This document shows positions 1 through 13,400 of a DNA stretch of 60,000 nt, piece by piece (the first letter of the stretch is position 1; each line of letters starts with the position of its first letter). Made by a program: the position numbers and the translations under genes. The stretch is from the NCBI RefSeq assembly GCF_964204645.1, contig NC_134026.1, positions 18,310,650-18,370,649 of the forward strand. The letters run 5' to 3'. This stretch comes from Tubulanus polymorphus (lineage: Eukaryota; Nemertea; Palaeonemertea; Tubulaniformes; Tubulanidae). The notes beneath the pieces were generated by a model, which was not told the DNA's origin, did no database searches, and worked only from the letters and a program-made list of their open reading frames with translations.

Positions 1-174
1 GGTATGACCTTGTATACTTTTTCACTTTACATCAACTTTCCTCATCAACTTAAGAATAATAAGCTAATGTTAATCTGCTAGTTATTATTATAAGTAAGTA
101 GTTCGACATATTCATTGCAATTAGTCTAGTCTTACTTAGATCAAGGCAATCCAAATGTGTTGAATCAAACTAAA

Positions 175-919
175 AGGTCAAGTGCCCTCTAATTCTTACT
201 TTTTGAGAATTACTTTCCAAATGATGCTTAAGTATATGAATGACGACCTGGGATCAGCCAGAAAAAAAATCACTTGTTTATCTTAAATCAGTAAAATTAA
301 ATAACTGGATCATTGACCTATATAGCGTATGCACCTAGGCCGCAGCCGCGTGTCATAATTTCTTCACTATATTCACAGCTCTACTGCTGGCTATCCATTG
401 TATGTTTGTTGTGTTATGTATAACAGTACCAACGCTATACATCAGAAAGAATTTAGGAATCTAAACAACTTCTAAAAGGATTAAATTCGCCACGAATGGT
501 GATCATGTGGTGAGGGATTAGAGACAGGAAACTGTTGGATTATTTCAGACGTACACTGCTTATTTCACCACGGATTGTTTTAAAATCTATCTAATAAAGC
601 TAAGTTCATTGTTTTGAATCCAATCTATTAGTTTTCCATAGCTTTGGTATTAAGCGCACCAAAAGTTTGTTATTCTTCAGTGGTACAACGTGTGTCGAAA
701 TGTGTGTTTGACTACAATGACGTCAGCGATCGTGGGTTTTTCACAGCAAACGCGCACCTGCTGTGTACGGCAAACTGGTGAAAATAGCCGACTTTGAAGT
801 CTTATTTCTTAGTAATGGCTTTGCTAAAATCAGAATTAGTAACACACTTATCATTTATACACATATCACATTTAGAAAATAGGTTTTATACAATATTCTA
901 TTTAGAGGGCACTTGACCT
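175..919. mobile_element. 745-bp TIR element with 5-bp target duplication and a CRE site
   Basis: The two ends are perfect 18-bp inverted repeats (AGGTCAAGTGCCCTCTAA at 175-192 and its complement at 902-919). Both are flanked by the direct repeat CTAAA (170-174 and 920-924), which is what a transposon insertion leaves. No transposase frame is present, so it is a non-autonomous DNA element. Its interior has a CpG-richer patch around 650-790 with a TGACGTCA motif near 718, unlike its AT-rich surroundings. It lies in the XPO7 intron before visible exon 1. The superfamily is not assigned. Confidence 0.75.
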
Positions 920-1311
920 CTAAACTGGGGATCAATTGTCCTAGAATTGGCATTTATTCATCTTTTTAATTCCCTTCAAAGAACTGCCCATACTTCAGGT
1001 TAATGAGTTGCTTGTGAGCTCTATACATTTACTTGTACTACTTCTGTTTTATTAAATAAGTACGGAACTTGATTTGCCCAGAGCCTACAACAATACCAGT
1101 ACTAACAATCAACTCTAATTAATCAGGAAAACTCCAGGCAGGAACCAGTGATTTTTGCACGGGTTAGACATAGAAAATCCTTTGGACTTAGGGTCGAAAT
1201 ATCAACTTATAAGTTAAGCAATCAACTTTTTACTTGGAGCAATATATCCGCCAGGTCGAAATATCGTCTGATACATAAAAACCATTTCCTGAATGTAATT
1301 TTCTTTTTCAG

Positions 1312-1438
1312 CATGGTCTGCTGTCACATACTCTCCGTCTCGCTCATAACTGCCTTATATTTGATTTTATCGGCACGGCAACTGATGAATCGGTTGATGA
1401 TCTCAGTACAGTACAGATACCTACTACATGGAGATCAG
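1312..1438 (+). CDS. XPO7: XPO7 visible exon 1
   Basis: The acceptor is ttctttttcag and the donor gtaacc. The exon holds 42 codons plus one base, beginning [19 protein letters not shown] and ending TTWRS. The correct frame is not that of the longest open frame here, which runs 1148-1549 and is an artefact. The preceding exon was not found in 1-1311 and should lie upstream of the window. Confidence 0.93.
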
Positions 1439-4400
1439 GTAACCATCGAATGTATTGAGAACCGACTAAACCGGCTATTTCTAACCAATCATTTGAAACT
1501 ATCGGGTAGAAAATTAGTATTCTGTTTCCAGTTGGCTATTATAAAGTGATATAAAGTGATAAAGCGATAAACATGTCTGAAGTAAAAAAGAAAGAATGAA
1601 AATTTATTTGTCATGCAGGATCCAGCTCTTTAAGCTCTGTAAGATTATGGGACTTGCTTATATTGTGTAATCGTTCTACTTGCAAATGAAGAGTAATAGT
1701 TGGTTATAGTTTGAATCTGTTTCTAGCATATATCATAAATATATGTTTATGGTAGTCATAAATTCATGTGAAGTATATTATTTTTTATGTTTTCAATGAG
1801 TAGTTTAATCATATGTTGCTACCGAAGAAAGTGTAATTCCCTGATGAAAGTATAATCTCCGTGAAGCGCTTTCTCCCTCCATAGCCACTTGAGCTATAAA
1901 AACGTCTGCTTTGATAAATACTAGTCATTTAACTGGTTTTCTTTTTTATTTGAATGATTATCAGATATAGGGGAGGAGCAATAATTTGATCATAATTTGA
2001 TTTTTTTTTTTTTTTCAAAATTGTCATGAAGTTACAATTGATTCCCTTGCTTATCAAATATTTTGGTTCCTTCATCAAAACACTTAGTACAAATAGATTT
2101 GATGATTCTTTTTGATGCTTTTATCATTGATTGAAACTTCTTTTTGATGCAGCATTTCTGGAGATGGAGACTGTTCAGCTGTTTTTTGATCTTTACCATG
2201 GTCTACCTCCTACACTCTCACCTGTAGTAAGTATAGCTTTATTAACGATGTCACCCTAGTATGCGCTGTACATTGTCTGCTCTTCCCTCTCATTAGCTCT
2301 TTACGTACTTCAAATGATGTGTGATTTCTTTTAAACTTGGTATGTGTTATCAGGTAGGTGGTCCACCAGTTGCACCTATTGATAATCAAGTTTCTCGCTC
2401 TTCCCGTATGGCCACCACGGTGGACACTATAAATTTCTAGTTAGCACTCTAGGCACTACAAACGAATGACGTGCAATTTTCTTGGAAGTTGGAAAATATG
2501 ATATGTCCTCGGAATACATCTATCAAAAATCAAGTGTCTAGCTCTTTCAAAATGGCTGTTATGGTGAAGGACCCCTTGAATTTCTTTCTACATACTATAA
2601 ATGTTATGCAATACTCTTGAAACTTGGAAGAGGTGATGGGCTAGGACGATTGTTCAGGTCCCTATCATCAATCTACCTATTCGTTGTGCATTCTATTTGT
2701 AATTATGTTTCGATTTAATTGGTGATGAAATAAATTACTATTACTATTACCTTTTGATTACACTGAATCAAGTAACTGCTCTTTTAAAATGGCCGCCATA
2801 ACATTTAACATACCCGCGTGATTATTAAGGTTTGATTCCTCACTGTTCACAAGATCAAACGACCACATTCAATCTATATTTCTTTGTTTCAGTCATTGTC
2901 ATGTTTAGTCCAAATAGCTTCCATCCGTCGATCCTTATTCAACAATAATGAACGTGCCAAACACCTAAATCTGCTCGGTGGAGGCGTTAAAGCTATTTTG
3001 GAAAATCCACAGGTAATGTAGTCAGCGATCATCAATTAATTCATTATTTAGGACCAGTTGATTAGCATGTAGGCACTCAAAACCATTGGATTTCTGTAAC
3101 CCCCTCAGCTCGTAGGTTCTGGTACTATTGAGCCCCTCCCTCTATGTATGTACGCAATATTAACTTCAGATTGTGTGTGATAGAAATTAGTGTATATATG
3201 CAGTATTATTTTCAATCCGTAGGCAGCGTCAGTATTACATCAAAATACATTAAAGAGAACTTCATAATGTATTGAACATTAAATATGGTTACCTGTGATC
3301 AAATGATATTTCATGGTCTAGAAAATATATGATGTCCGTGCAAGGATTGAAAGTGATTTATTCCTTATTATTTGATGCTTATTGGATTTCTTCATTTTCT
3401 CGATATTTTCAATGTTTCAGGGGCTCTCCGATCCGAACAACTACCATGAATTCTGTCGTCTGTTGGCGAGATTGAAAACAAATTACCAGCTGGCTGAGTT
3501 GGTAAAAATTGATAATTACTCCACCATCATAAAACTGATAGCTGAATTTACTGTCACAAGCTTACGGGTAAGCTCGATAACTATTTTCCTTGCCATATTT
3601 CGTTTTAAGATCACACAGATTTGTGAATTTTGTTAGTTATACTTGGCGGCCCGAAAGCAAAATGAAAGGATTCTAGGTTGTCTGGAAGAAACTTTAATAA
3701 GTCCAAAATATGTTCCAAGAGAAAATTTGAAAAAAGAACTGATCGTGATTATTGTTTTTCTAATAAATGAAATTTGATAAATATACAGAGCTGCCAACCA
3801 TTCTGATTTTTCATTAACTGTTCCATATACCCAATCATGTGAAAATACGGCATTATGTTTTTGAAAAAATTGTTACAGATTTTTATACACCTGAGAAGGC
3901 TGAAAAAATTAGCTAAGTTACTGATAAACTAAATCAATTTTTACTGCAAATTGCATTGTTTTTTCCTAATCTCTTTGAATGATGCTTGTCAACTCTAAAT
4001 TATACTATCAATATGATATAGTACTAGTGTGCCATCTTCATTAAGTGAAGTTCTGGTTTGAAAATTTTGGACTAATGGAATTTTTTTTAATATACTGATA
4101 AACTTGGACATGTGTTCAGCAAAAGATAAATTCAAGGTTTTAATCAGAAGATATTTTGCATTGGGTCAGCATTCAACTTGATGTAAATGTTTTTATTGTT
4201 ATGTTTTAGATGTGGCAGTTTGCCCCAAATAGTGTTCACTACCTTCTAAGCTTGTGGCAAAGAATGGTAGCGTCTGTGCCATATGTAAAAGCAACCGAGC
4301 CACATATGCTTGACACATACACACCGGAGGTGACTAAAGCCTATATAACTTCCCGTCTAGAATCAGTTCATGTTTTGATACGGTAAGTCTTAATAGTGCA

Positions 4401-7400
4401 TCTGAAAGTTTTGCTGGGCTTGTAAATAAGTCCTTCCTAGAAAAAAAAAATCATTCATATAATGGAGTTCTAAGTCTTCAATTAAGCCAAGCTTCGAGAT
4501 ATACTTCGAAAACAACTACGCTATTATCAACCATGTTCCAATCTCCGTCTTTTAATTGTTTGTCCTATTCAATTTCAAAAACACCTGAATTCTGTCAAAT
4601 ATCAGGACCAGTTGCACATTCAAGACTTGGCTAGTCTTGTGTCCATAGCCAATCTAACAATTTAAGTCTTAAGACAATTTTCGAACTTGGTTATTCATTT
4701 CTCGCTTTTATAGGGATGGATTAGAAGACCCCCTAGATGATCATGGAATGGTTCAGCAACAACTCGACCAGGTACGTTTAGATAAACTCTTAATTCCCAA
4801 CCGTTACAGGTTAAGATTTTGTATAATATGGTAATTGCATCCCAATAGCTAAAAGCAGTAGTATTTCTTCGATCATATTGTCGTTCATATGATTAGAATC
4901 CTATTATTTCATTTTAGATCTTCTCATTGACTTTCTTTCATGGGATTTACATGGGATTAACCTATTTTGTCATTGTTGTGTTGTGAACAGTTATCTTTTT
5001 AGCAAGTAACTAATGATATTTGTATAAACTGATGAGAAGTATGTACTACATTTCCTAGCTATCTACTATCGGTCGTTGTGAATATGTGAAGACATGCTCA
5101 GTATTAGTACAATTGTTCGATGATACAGCTCAGTGTTACCAAGATTTAATACGCACAGGTGGCCAACAGATGGAGCTAGCTGTTAAAGAAGGTTTGTATG
5201 TGTAATGAAAAATACGTGATCTCCCACATGCATATGGGCTAATCTATCCATTGATTATGTGTGGGACATCTTTCCTCTTTCATTTGACCATACCAGATAC
5301 CATTACAACTTATTAATAGAATTATTTGAATTCAAAGTCCATCTATCTATCGTCAGAAGCATTTGTTTCGGCCATGATTAAGTCGCACTAAGAGTCTGAA
5401 AGTTATATCTTCAATACAAATTCTCCAGAAACAGCAATCTAAAGAACACTTCGTTCTCTTTAGAAACAACAGTATAAAATGCATCTGAAAATTAAAATCT
5501 TCATTCAATTCAGAACTTGCAACTTTTTCTCGCATTTGAATAAATGCTCTGCTGCCCCTTACAGTATAAATAATTTCCAACAACTAGAACCTTATTTTCT
5601 TTAGGCCAGTTAACGTGGTTAGTTTATATAATTGGAGCAGTAGTCGGCGGTCGAATGTCATTTGCTAGCACAGATGAGCAGGATGCCATGGATGGAGAAC
5701 TAGTCTGCAGGTGAGTATTTTAAAATGTAGCCCCTTCTTCGGTATTTGAAATCAGTTTACCACTTGTCTCAGTAAAAAATTATATTCCATGTGAAGTTCC
5801 CAAACAGTTATTCATTGAGTCAGTATTTTAGCTGACAATTATTATGTGATGCTAGATTTGCTTAAATCTGTCGTGTTCAAAAGAAAATAAAAGGTACACC
5901 ATGCTCGAAAAATTCTGCCATGCTTAAAAAAATGATCGGGAGTTTTATTTATTTATCAAGTATTGCCTTTCAGCTAAGGCTATGTCAGGTTCACACACAA
6001 TTTTAAAACCAGTGCATCAATAATTGTATAAACACAGACTTCCTAGCTCTGTGTCACTTAGTAAGCCTCTATTCATCAATGATTGTATTGTTTACGCGCT
6101 GCACTACCGGTAGTATAAATATCCAGAAATATAAAAATTTTCTGGGAGAGTGCCAGACCTCTATTTCTAATGTGGGCTAGTGCCTCCGGCGCTCATTTTT
6201 TGAGGACCGCCATGCATTCATTTCAACCCAGCGAAAACACTATATATATGCATCCCCCTAGGGCCAAATTATTAATGGAAAAATTGGGAGGACACCTTTT
6301 TCAAAGATTCAAAATATCAATTTGAAACATTGTACTTTCTATCTCATTGACAGAGTACTGCAGTTAATGAATTTAACTGATTCACGTCTTTCGCAACGAG
6401 GCTGTGAAAAACTCGAGCTGGCTATGCTTAGTTTTTATGAACAGTTCCGAAAAATCTATGTGGGTGATCAGGTCCAGAAAGCATCTAAGGTAGGGATTTG
6501 TTTTAAAATGTATGGCCGAGGCTCCGGTTCACTTGGATTTATTATTTCTATTGGAAGTTAATTTTATGTCGAGATTTAGGATTAAATGCTCATCGAAGCC
6601 AGTGCATCCACTAAATCTGTAATTACTGCTTGAGTATCTCAAACTCAACATATTAAGAAAAAGGAATGTGAATGATGTTTGTTGTTGTTTGGAGGTCATA
6701 TTGATGGCTTGTGATGTGAGGGATATTGAAATGCATGTGTTTTTCAGCCTCTAGTTGCAGTTGTTAGTGATTACCGAGTGCATTTAGTTCCTTCAGTACA
6801 AGCGGTCAGTTAAATTTAGATACAAGACACTGTATTAATTTTTCATTGTATTAATTTCTTCATGAATGCGTGATTTATAAAAAATGAACTAAATGTAACA
6901 ATTTAAACCAAGAAATTTCCTGTAAAATCACTCAGAAAATTTTGTGGAAAAAAGAAGGGAAAAGGGAATTCGGGGAATTGGGGCTGTTATTTTTGTCTGA
7001 AATCATAGGCACCTAGCTGCTTAAAACACTTTCAGTGCTGACTAATAAATACCCTAAAGTAGTGGAAATGAGAAAATTTGAAAGAAAATTCCACCTCAAT
7101 GTATTCACCGTGGTGCAGTGTATCATTAGTTACTAACATTTCAAAATTACTAATTCTATAATACTCTGCGATGTGTTGTACTAGTAGCAAATTACATCAC
7201 TGATCCGTTGCCATGGCATATAGGAGCACTGAAAGCATTTTCAGCACAGCGGTAAGGTAACAAAAGCAAGTACTTAGAGCAGAAAAGGGAAAAGGAATAG
7301 GCCTATTAATCTGGGTATAACAATAGGGTCCTAGAAGTGATAAGTAGAGTAACACCCATGGAAATCACGGATGATTTTCTTTGGCCCAGAACTTCAAACT

Positions 7401-10400
7401 GTTTGATTTATTGGCAGTTTAGAATTTATGTGAACTTTGATAACCTGTACCCGTGAAGACCGGGAACCATCAAAGGCGAACTATATGTACGTAGCTATGC
7501 ACGAACAAACTCCTGATCCATCAGGTGCATGTCTTGAGCTCCTCCTAATTGGGCCATTGTGATTGCATTAGAAGTGCTGCATTGTTAAATTGTTTTGATG
7601 CAGTGAGAGTTTATGATCAGAATTCCTGCTCACTGATTGGCTGAAATTTTGTCTGCCTCCATTTGGCCCCCTATAAATATTTTCACACTCGTTCACTGTT
7701 ACATTAGTTTATTACAATGATTGACTACCACACCAATTTCAAGGTCCAATTCTTCTCCAGGGCAACTCTATTTGGTACATAGTTTCATATTAATATGTAG
7801 ATAATAGTGATTAACAATAGACATCAGAATAACCACTGATTTTCAATGTCATTGGCTTCTGCATGACTTCGCCAGGGGGCGTTGAATGATGATTTACATA
7901 GTATTTCGATTTATATTGGGATCTATGCATATTTTCAAAAATTCATGAAGACTGAATTTCATGAATTTTTGATATTTTGTAGGTTAACCAGGGGGAGTTG
8001 AATGTTGAAATAGTCAGATTGTCGTCGGAGGATTTAAGGCCACTTTCCAAGTCGGCATGGTGTCCATGGTTCATAGAAATTCTTTCCCGTACCGATCAGG
8101 GTTTTTCAGGATGAATCATCGATTTTTAGCAATTCTCATTCTCATTTTATTCAATTATCCAGAAAGTTGAAATTTTTTTAACAATTACAGCCTGCTTAAA
8201 CTACACTGATTCCTCGTTTTTCTGCTGCTGCACCAATCTAATTTCATACAAATTTGTTTCATGAGGAGGATTATCCTCCCCACTCATCAAGATGAATCTG
8301 AGATGTTAAACCATACAAGCAACATTGATCAAAAGTAGGTCATTGATACTGACCTTATGACATCAAAATTATGGAGTGTTAAGAACTCATCTCAGAACTG
8401 TCGTTTCGTACATGCAATTAAAATTTATGAGTTTTTTCATGAATATACTGGAATGCCTATGAGTATTTACAGGCTCAGATTTGCTAATGAATGTCCCTGA
8501 GAAGGAAAATAGGTGTTGGAATTGATATGGAAAGTTTTGTCTATTAGCTCTGCCGTTGGAAGTACTGGGCATCACTTGGAGAGCCCAGTGAACTAAAACC
8601 GCCACATTGCTGCCGTTACCGTGAATTAGTAAAATGTAAATTGGTGAAGAAATTGGATTAAATGTACATCGGCATGGATGGCCTAAGGGTTAATGTTTAT
8701 ACTGCAGTTGAATTTTTGAAAGCTTATAGATTTGGCGTGTTGCTACGTAACTGCTCATATTTACTCATTCTACCAAGATTCATCCTGAGGGTAGAGGGTA
8801 ATCCTCCTCTTGAAACAAATTAGTAGTTTTACTAATCAAGAGTCATATCAAACAAAAACTGGAGCCCCGCATGGCATGCTTTGAGGTAAAATGGAATGAA
8901 ATTTATTATATGATTCTCCCTAAATAATTGGTCGAACCTTTTCCACTTGCCAAATATCTTGGTAAAAACGAGATGGGGCCCAGCAATGAGATATACCCTT
9001 CATGATGTATTAATTAAGGGTCCTTTGGTTCCTTTCAATCACTGAAATTTTCCAGGCTGCGAAATGTAATCTATTAAGGTTTGGTCAATTCTACCCCTAG
9101 GTACTTTGTGAAACCAGCATTATCAACACAGTTGTCACTACCTCCTTGCGTACATTTGTGAAACACCTCCAAAAGGTTGGAAGGCGTAAGCTTTCAGATT
9201 GATTCAATGGGGGGTAAATGCATCGCTTCCCATTGCCCCTGAATTTGGCCTCAAACTGACATGCAAAGGCTTCTGTATGTTGGGTCTGAAAGCAAAAAAG
9301 CCCACTTCCTGATAACCCGGTTTTTTTCCACCTGCTTGAACAGGATGGAAATTAGCCACCAATCACTTGAGTACACAACTTAGTCTAGACCACTAGCAAG
9401 TGCTCTGCTGTAAGGGCAATCTACATGCTGGCAGCAGATTCATTTCTGACATGGGACTGCTATTAAATTCTTGGAGATTGTACCCCAATCTTGTTGATCT
9501 GGGTAACCACTGAAGATGTATTCTGACTGCAAAGCTACCTGTACTCAAACCGTCTAGGTTAGCTCCCATACTTTCAGTTCGAGAATATTATTGCTTATCA
9601 GTTTTGTCTGCCCTCTATAGTATAGGCCTTGTGCTTCTAAAATCGTTCCCACTATCACTGCTCTCTGTCTGCCCTGTATCAAAGCATCAGTAAAAAGAAA
9701 TGCATTTGTTTTGTTTTTTTTTTTCATCAAATTCTCTGGTTGGAATAAGTCCTTCAACATGTGGGAAGGTTTCTATCTTCATATGTTACCCTTAAGGGCA
9801 TAGTCGGACCTTCTGCTTTTTGATTCTGATAAAGATGGACCAAAGCCACAATCACAGGAAGGTTTTTGGCCTGGGCCAATGGTTCACACACGGGTGCCAA
9901 ATGGGCGTGTACCAGTTTGGCCCAACCATAAACGTTAGACTGATTCCAGAAGTGACTCTCTTCACTTTGTTATGGCATTGTTTAGTAAAAAATCAGTACA
10001 TTACCGAATTTAATTTAGGCACAGCTTAAGATGCATACATTCTTCTTTTTCCATTTGCTTTGTTGTGACTTGACTTTTTGACTGAATCATTTAGCATAAC
10101 TGGCACTAGATCAAACACCTCTTTCTTCAGTTTGGTTACTACTAACAGCAGATGCTGACCAAAAATGCTGACATGACTGTACTAGTCTGAATCCAGTGTC
10201 GCCTCAAAAATCTTCTATTACATCGGAATCTAAATTAGGTATTTCATCGTAAAAATATCTTTAGTAATCAGAATGGACATGATGAATTACTTTGTGAAAT
10301 GGTCTTCTTCTTCTTCCAAATCTGCACATTGTCGATAGTGGACATCACGATGTGGGCATTTTGACTTCCTCTCTCCTCTTCTTTTGGAGGGTTTTTAATC

Positions 10401-13400
10401 CACTATATTCTCTGTGCACACTTGTTCCTCCCCCTTATTTGGGAAACCTCACCCCTATCATAAGATCATTCAAATCTTGCTGTGCTCATAAGCCTGTTCA
10501 AATTCTTGTTGAGGCATCCTCTTATGGCATGGATTCGAACTTCATGGCATCACTACACTCAGCCACGGCACACTAGACCTGGTGCGCAGGTTTACTGCAC
10601 AAAAACTTGCGGCACCAATCAGATTGCTTGTTGTATAATCGCATAGGCAAATTTTATGGAAGAATCATTAATGGAAAAACCTGGGCTGAAAAAAATGATA
10701 CATTAAACTGGAATTTAATGACATCATCTAAGCTGCACATGTAGCTGCGTTCTTGGTCTAGTGTGGCAGGGTTTTGAATCATGGCAACTTCGATGCCATC
10801 AGGTTCAAACCCCTGCCGGGGAGGATGGCTGAGGATAGGATGACCTTAACAATATATTGCATAGATCTCCCAGCAAGATTCAGTAGCAGTCTTTAGATCA
10901 TTTAATTTCAACCAGCGGTCACAACGCTACTCAAAGTTGTTAATCATTTCACCCGGTAGGGCGTAGTTACATTCTATTTTACTTAGGTATGTTGTGCACT
11001 TTTTCTTCGTTAGTGCTCTACACACTTCAAATTACATGTGATTTTGAAAATTAGCTCTAGTTCTTCCAATTTGGCTGCCACAGCGGAATTTCGTTTTAGG
11101 TAGGTTCAGGGATGAAACCTATTGAAAATAAGCTTTCACACTCTTCCAACAGGGCCACCATGGCGTACTTCTTGAATTTCTTGTTAGCGCCCTACACATA
11201 AAAAAATGTGCGATTTCTTTTAAACTTGGTATGTGAAATGGAGTAGATATATTACACTTATTGAAAATCAGCTTATTATTAATCAGCATTATGCCACTTT
11301 TTAGTTGTTAGATTATGGGTAAGAGTGGTATCGTACACAGGAAGTTTCTTTTTCCCATTTACTCATTTCAAGTATGCAGCTGGGTAGATGGTCATTTATC
11401 ATTATGTAGCAAGAATTTTACAACTGATTTCTAATTGTAGCCCCATGTAACAAACTGAGAGTGGAATACCCTCTCATAAAGTACGACACTGCTCATCCCC
11501 TTGAAATCTTGTGATTCTGCATGAAGTTGACGTTCTATCGCTTATTACATGATTTACTAGATTACGTTATGTAATGATTGTATTGGGTTTCTCTCTGTTA
11601 ACGGATGCACTGGCGTTTTGATTGCCATGTTTTATCAGAAATTTTATTCTAATTGATGGTGATTCAAATGAATGACATGCATATATTTACTCAGTGGAAC
11701 TGAAAATAGCTAAAAATTAGATATTAGATGCAATTTACAGCATTTTTGTTCAGTGCTTTCATCAAATTTCTGTATTATTCTGTAAGCCATTGTTTTGAAG
11801 AAACGATATTATTACATGTATTATTATTGTTAGCCTAATAGATATTAGTACATGTAGTATGCTTATTATTATTACTACTTATGCCTACAAATCTTCGTTT
11901 TTCATATTCTGTGAGGAAGAATGAATGCCCTATACCCTGTTTATTCGAACATACTTAGTTATATACTAATCATATGTCCTCATGATTAGTCTTAAATTTA
12001 ATCTATCGACAGGTTTATAGACGTTTATCTGAAGTGCTTGGTCTGAACGATGAACCAATGGTGCTTAGTGTCTTTATAGGAAAAATGTAAGTAACTTCCC
12101 AAATAGATGATGACTATGGGTCATGTTGATAAATTTTCCAGAACCATGGGACCTAAAACGGGAATGGAAATGGAGCCAGTTACAGACATGAGTTTTTTCA
12201 CTAAATATTTTTACTTTGTGCATTTGGGCAGAACGACTAGGTTTACAAAAAGTTTACATTTGGTTAGTCTGGTTTATGAACCGATTTGCTTTAACTCTAA
12301 ATCGTTTGGGTAAGCTGACCAAGCTATTTAAGGAGCAGTTTACTAAAGAAAACCGACTCAACAAAGATGGCAGCGTATTCAAAGATAGAGAAGTTGTCTG
12401 CTGCCAAATCTTTGCATTTGTTCCTGTGACATGAACCCATTTTGATAGCCTCTTACCTGAGAAGACCTAGACCTAATCATTTGTTTAAAACAATTTTTCA
12501 GCAACATTTTTTATTCAGCTTAATTTATACATATTCATTGTGATTGTTTCGAAGTATTTGAAGCGGCCTCCTTTCTGTGTTACTTGTTAAACTGTGTTAC
12601 TTGTGGATTACTGACAAAAAAACATGATTTTACTGTATGAATTTGATTTCAATAGAAGGTGGGTTATAATGACCCACAAATGCATCATTCAATGAAAACC
12701 AAATACTACAGGTGGTGGTAGTGCCCCCTGTTGCTCATGTTTATCATTCTATACAGGCCTCTGAGTGCAATTGTCCTGATACTCATCTTTGATAAGTGGT
12801 TCATTTGACACTTAACATGTCATCTGAAAAAATTCTCTTTGAAAATTAGTCAAAATTGTAATGAAAATTTTTTGAAATAAGTTAAGACTGAGTTATTGTC
12901 AAGACTTATAAAAACCTATAAAAAGATTTGTTCTTTTGCTTTTTGCAGCATAACAAACCTCAAGTTCTGGGGTAGCAGTGAACAAATAATATCAAAAACT
13001 TTGCAGCTGTTGAGTGATTTAAGTGTTGGATACAGCAGTGTTCGTAAACTAGTGAAACTAGAAGCAGTTCAATTCATGCTTAACAACCACACGGTAAAAA
13101 TTTTATTCAAATCTCATGGTATTCCATTTATATTTGTTTTGCTATGTAAAAACTGGGGGGTGAACAAAATGAATTTCACGATTTGTTGTGGCCAACGTTT
13201 TAATACAGGCACAGCATTGGTATGTACAGTCTTAAGAACTGGCAAACTTGTATAGGATACGCGTGGAATCATTGAAAAACACAAGTGCTTGCATTGCCTT
13301 GCCAGTTTACTCACAGTATGCATGCAACTGTTAAGACTCATTACGAATAGACCCATAAGTGCCAATTTTATCTAGGGACATTTTCTGACGGACAAAAAGA

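Larger units (their letters stand above)
3013..6353 (+). other. XPO7 introns 3 to 8 (visible numbering)
   Basis: The introns between visible exons 3 and 9 are 285 to 650 nt long and AT-rich. Apart from the listed exons I see no gene, RNA or clear repeat in them. Confidence 0.55.
6490..12012 (+). other. XPO7 intron 9, repeat-rich, 5.5 kb
   Basis: The intron carries several repeats listed separately (about 7.03, 8.25, 10.57, 10.74 and 10.95 kb) and one candidate cassette exon at 6748-6804. The remaining sequence has no open frame longer than about 75 codons and nothing I could recognise. Two motifs CCAGGGGGMGTTGAATG (about 7873 and 7987) match, in reverse, the SINE-like family near 42 kb. Confidence 0.55.

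Noticed and set aside
1148-1549. A 133-codon open frame as a gene of its own
   Set aside because: The real XPO7 exon lies inside it in another frame; the rest is intron.
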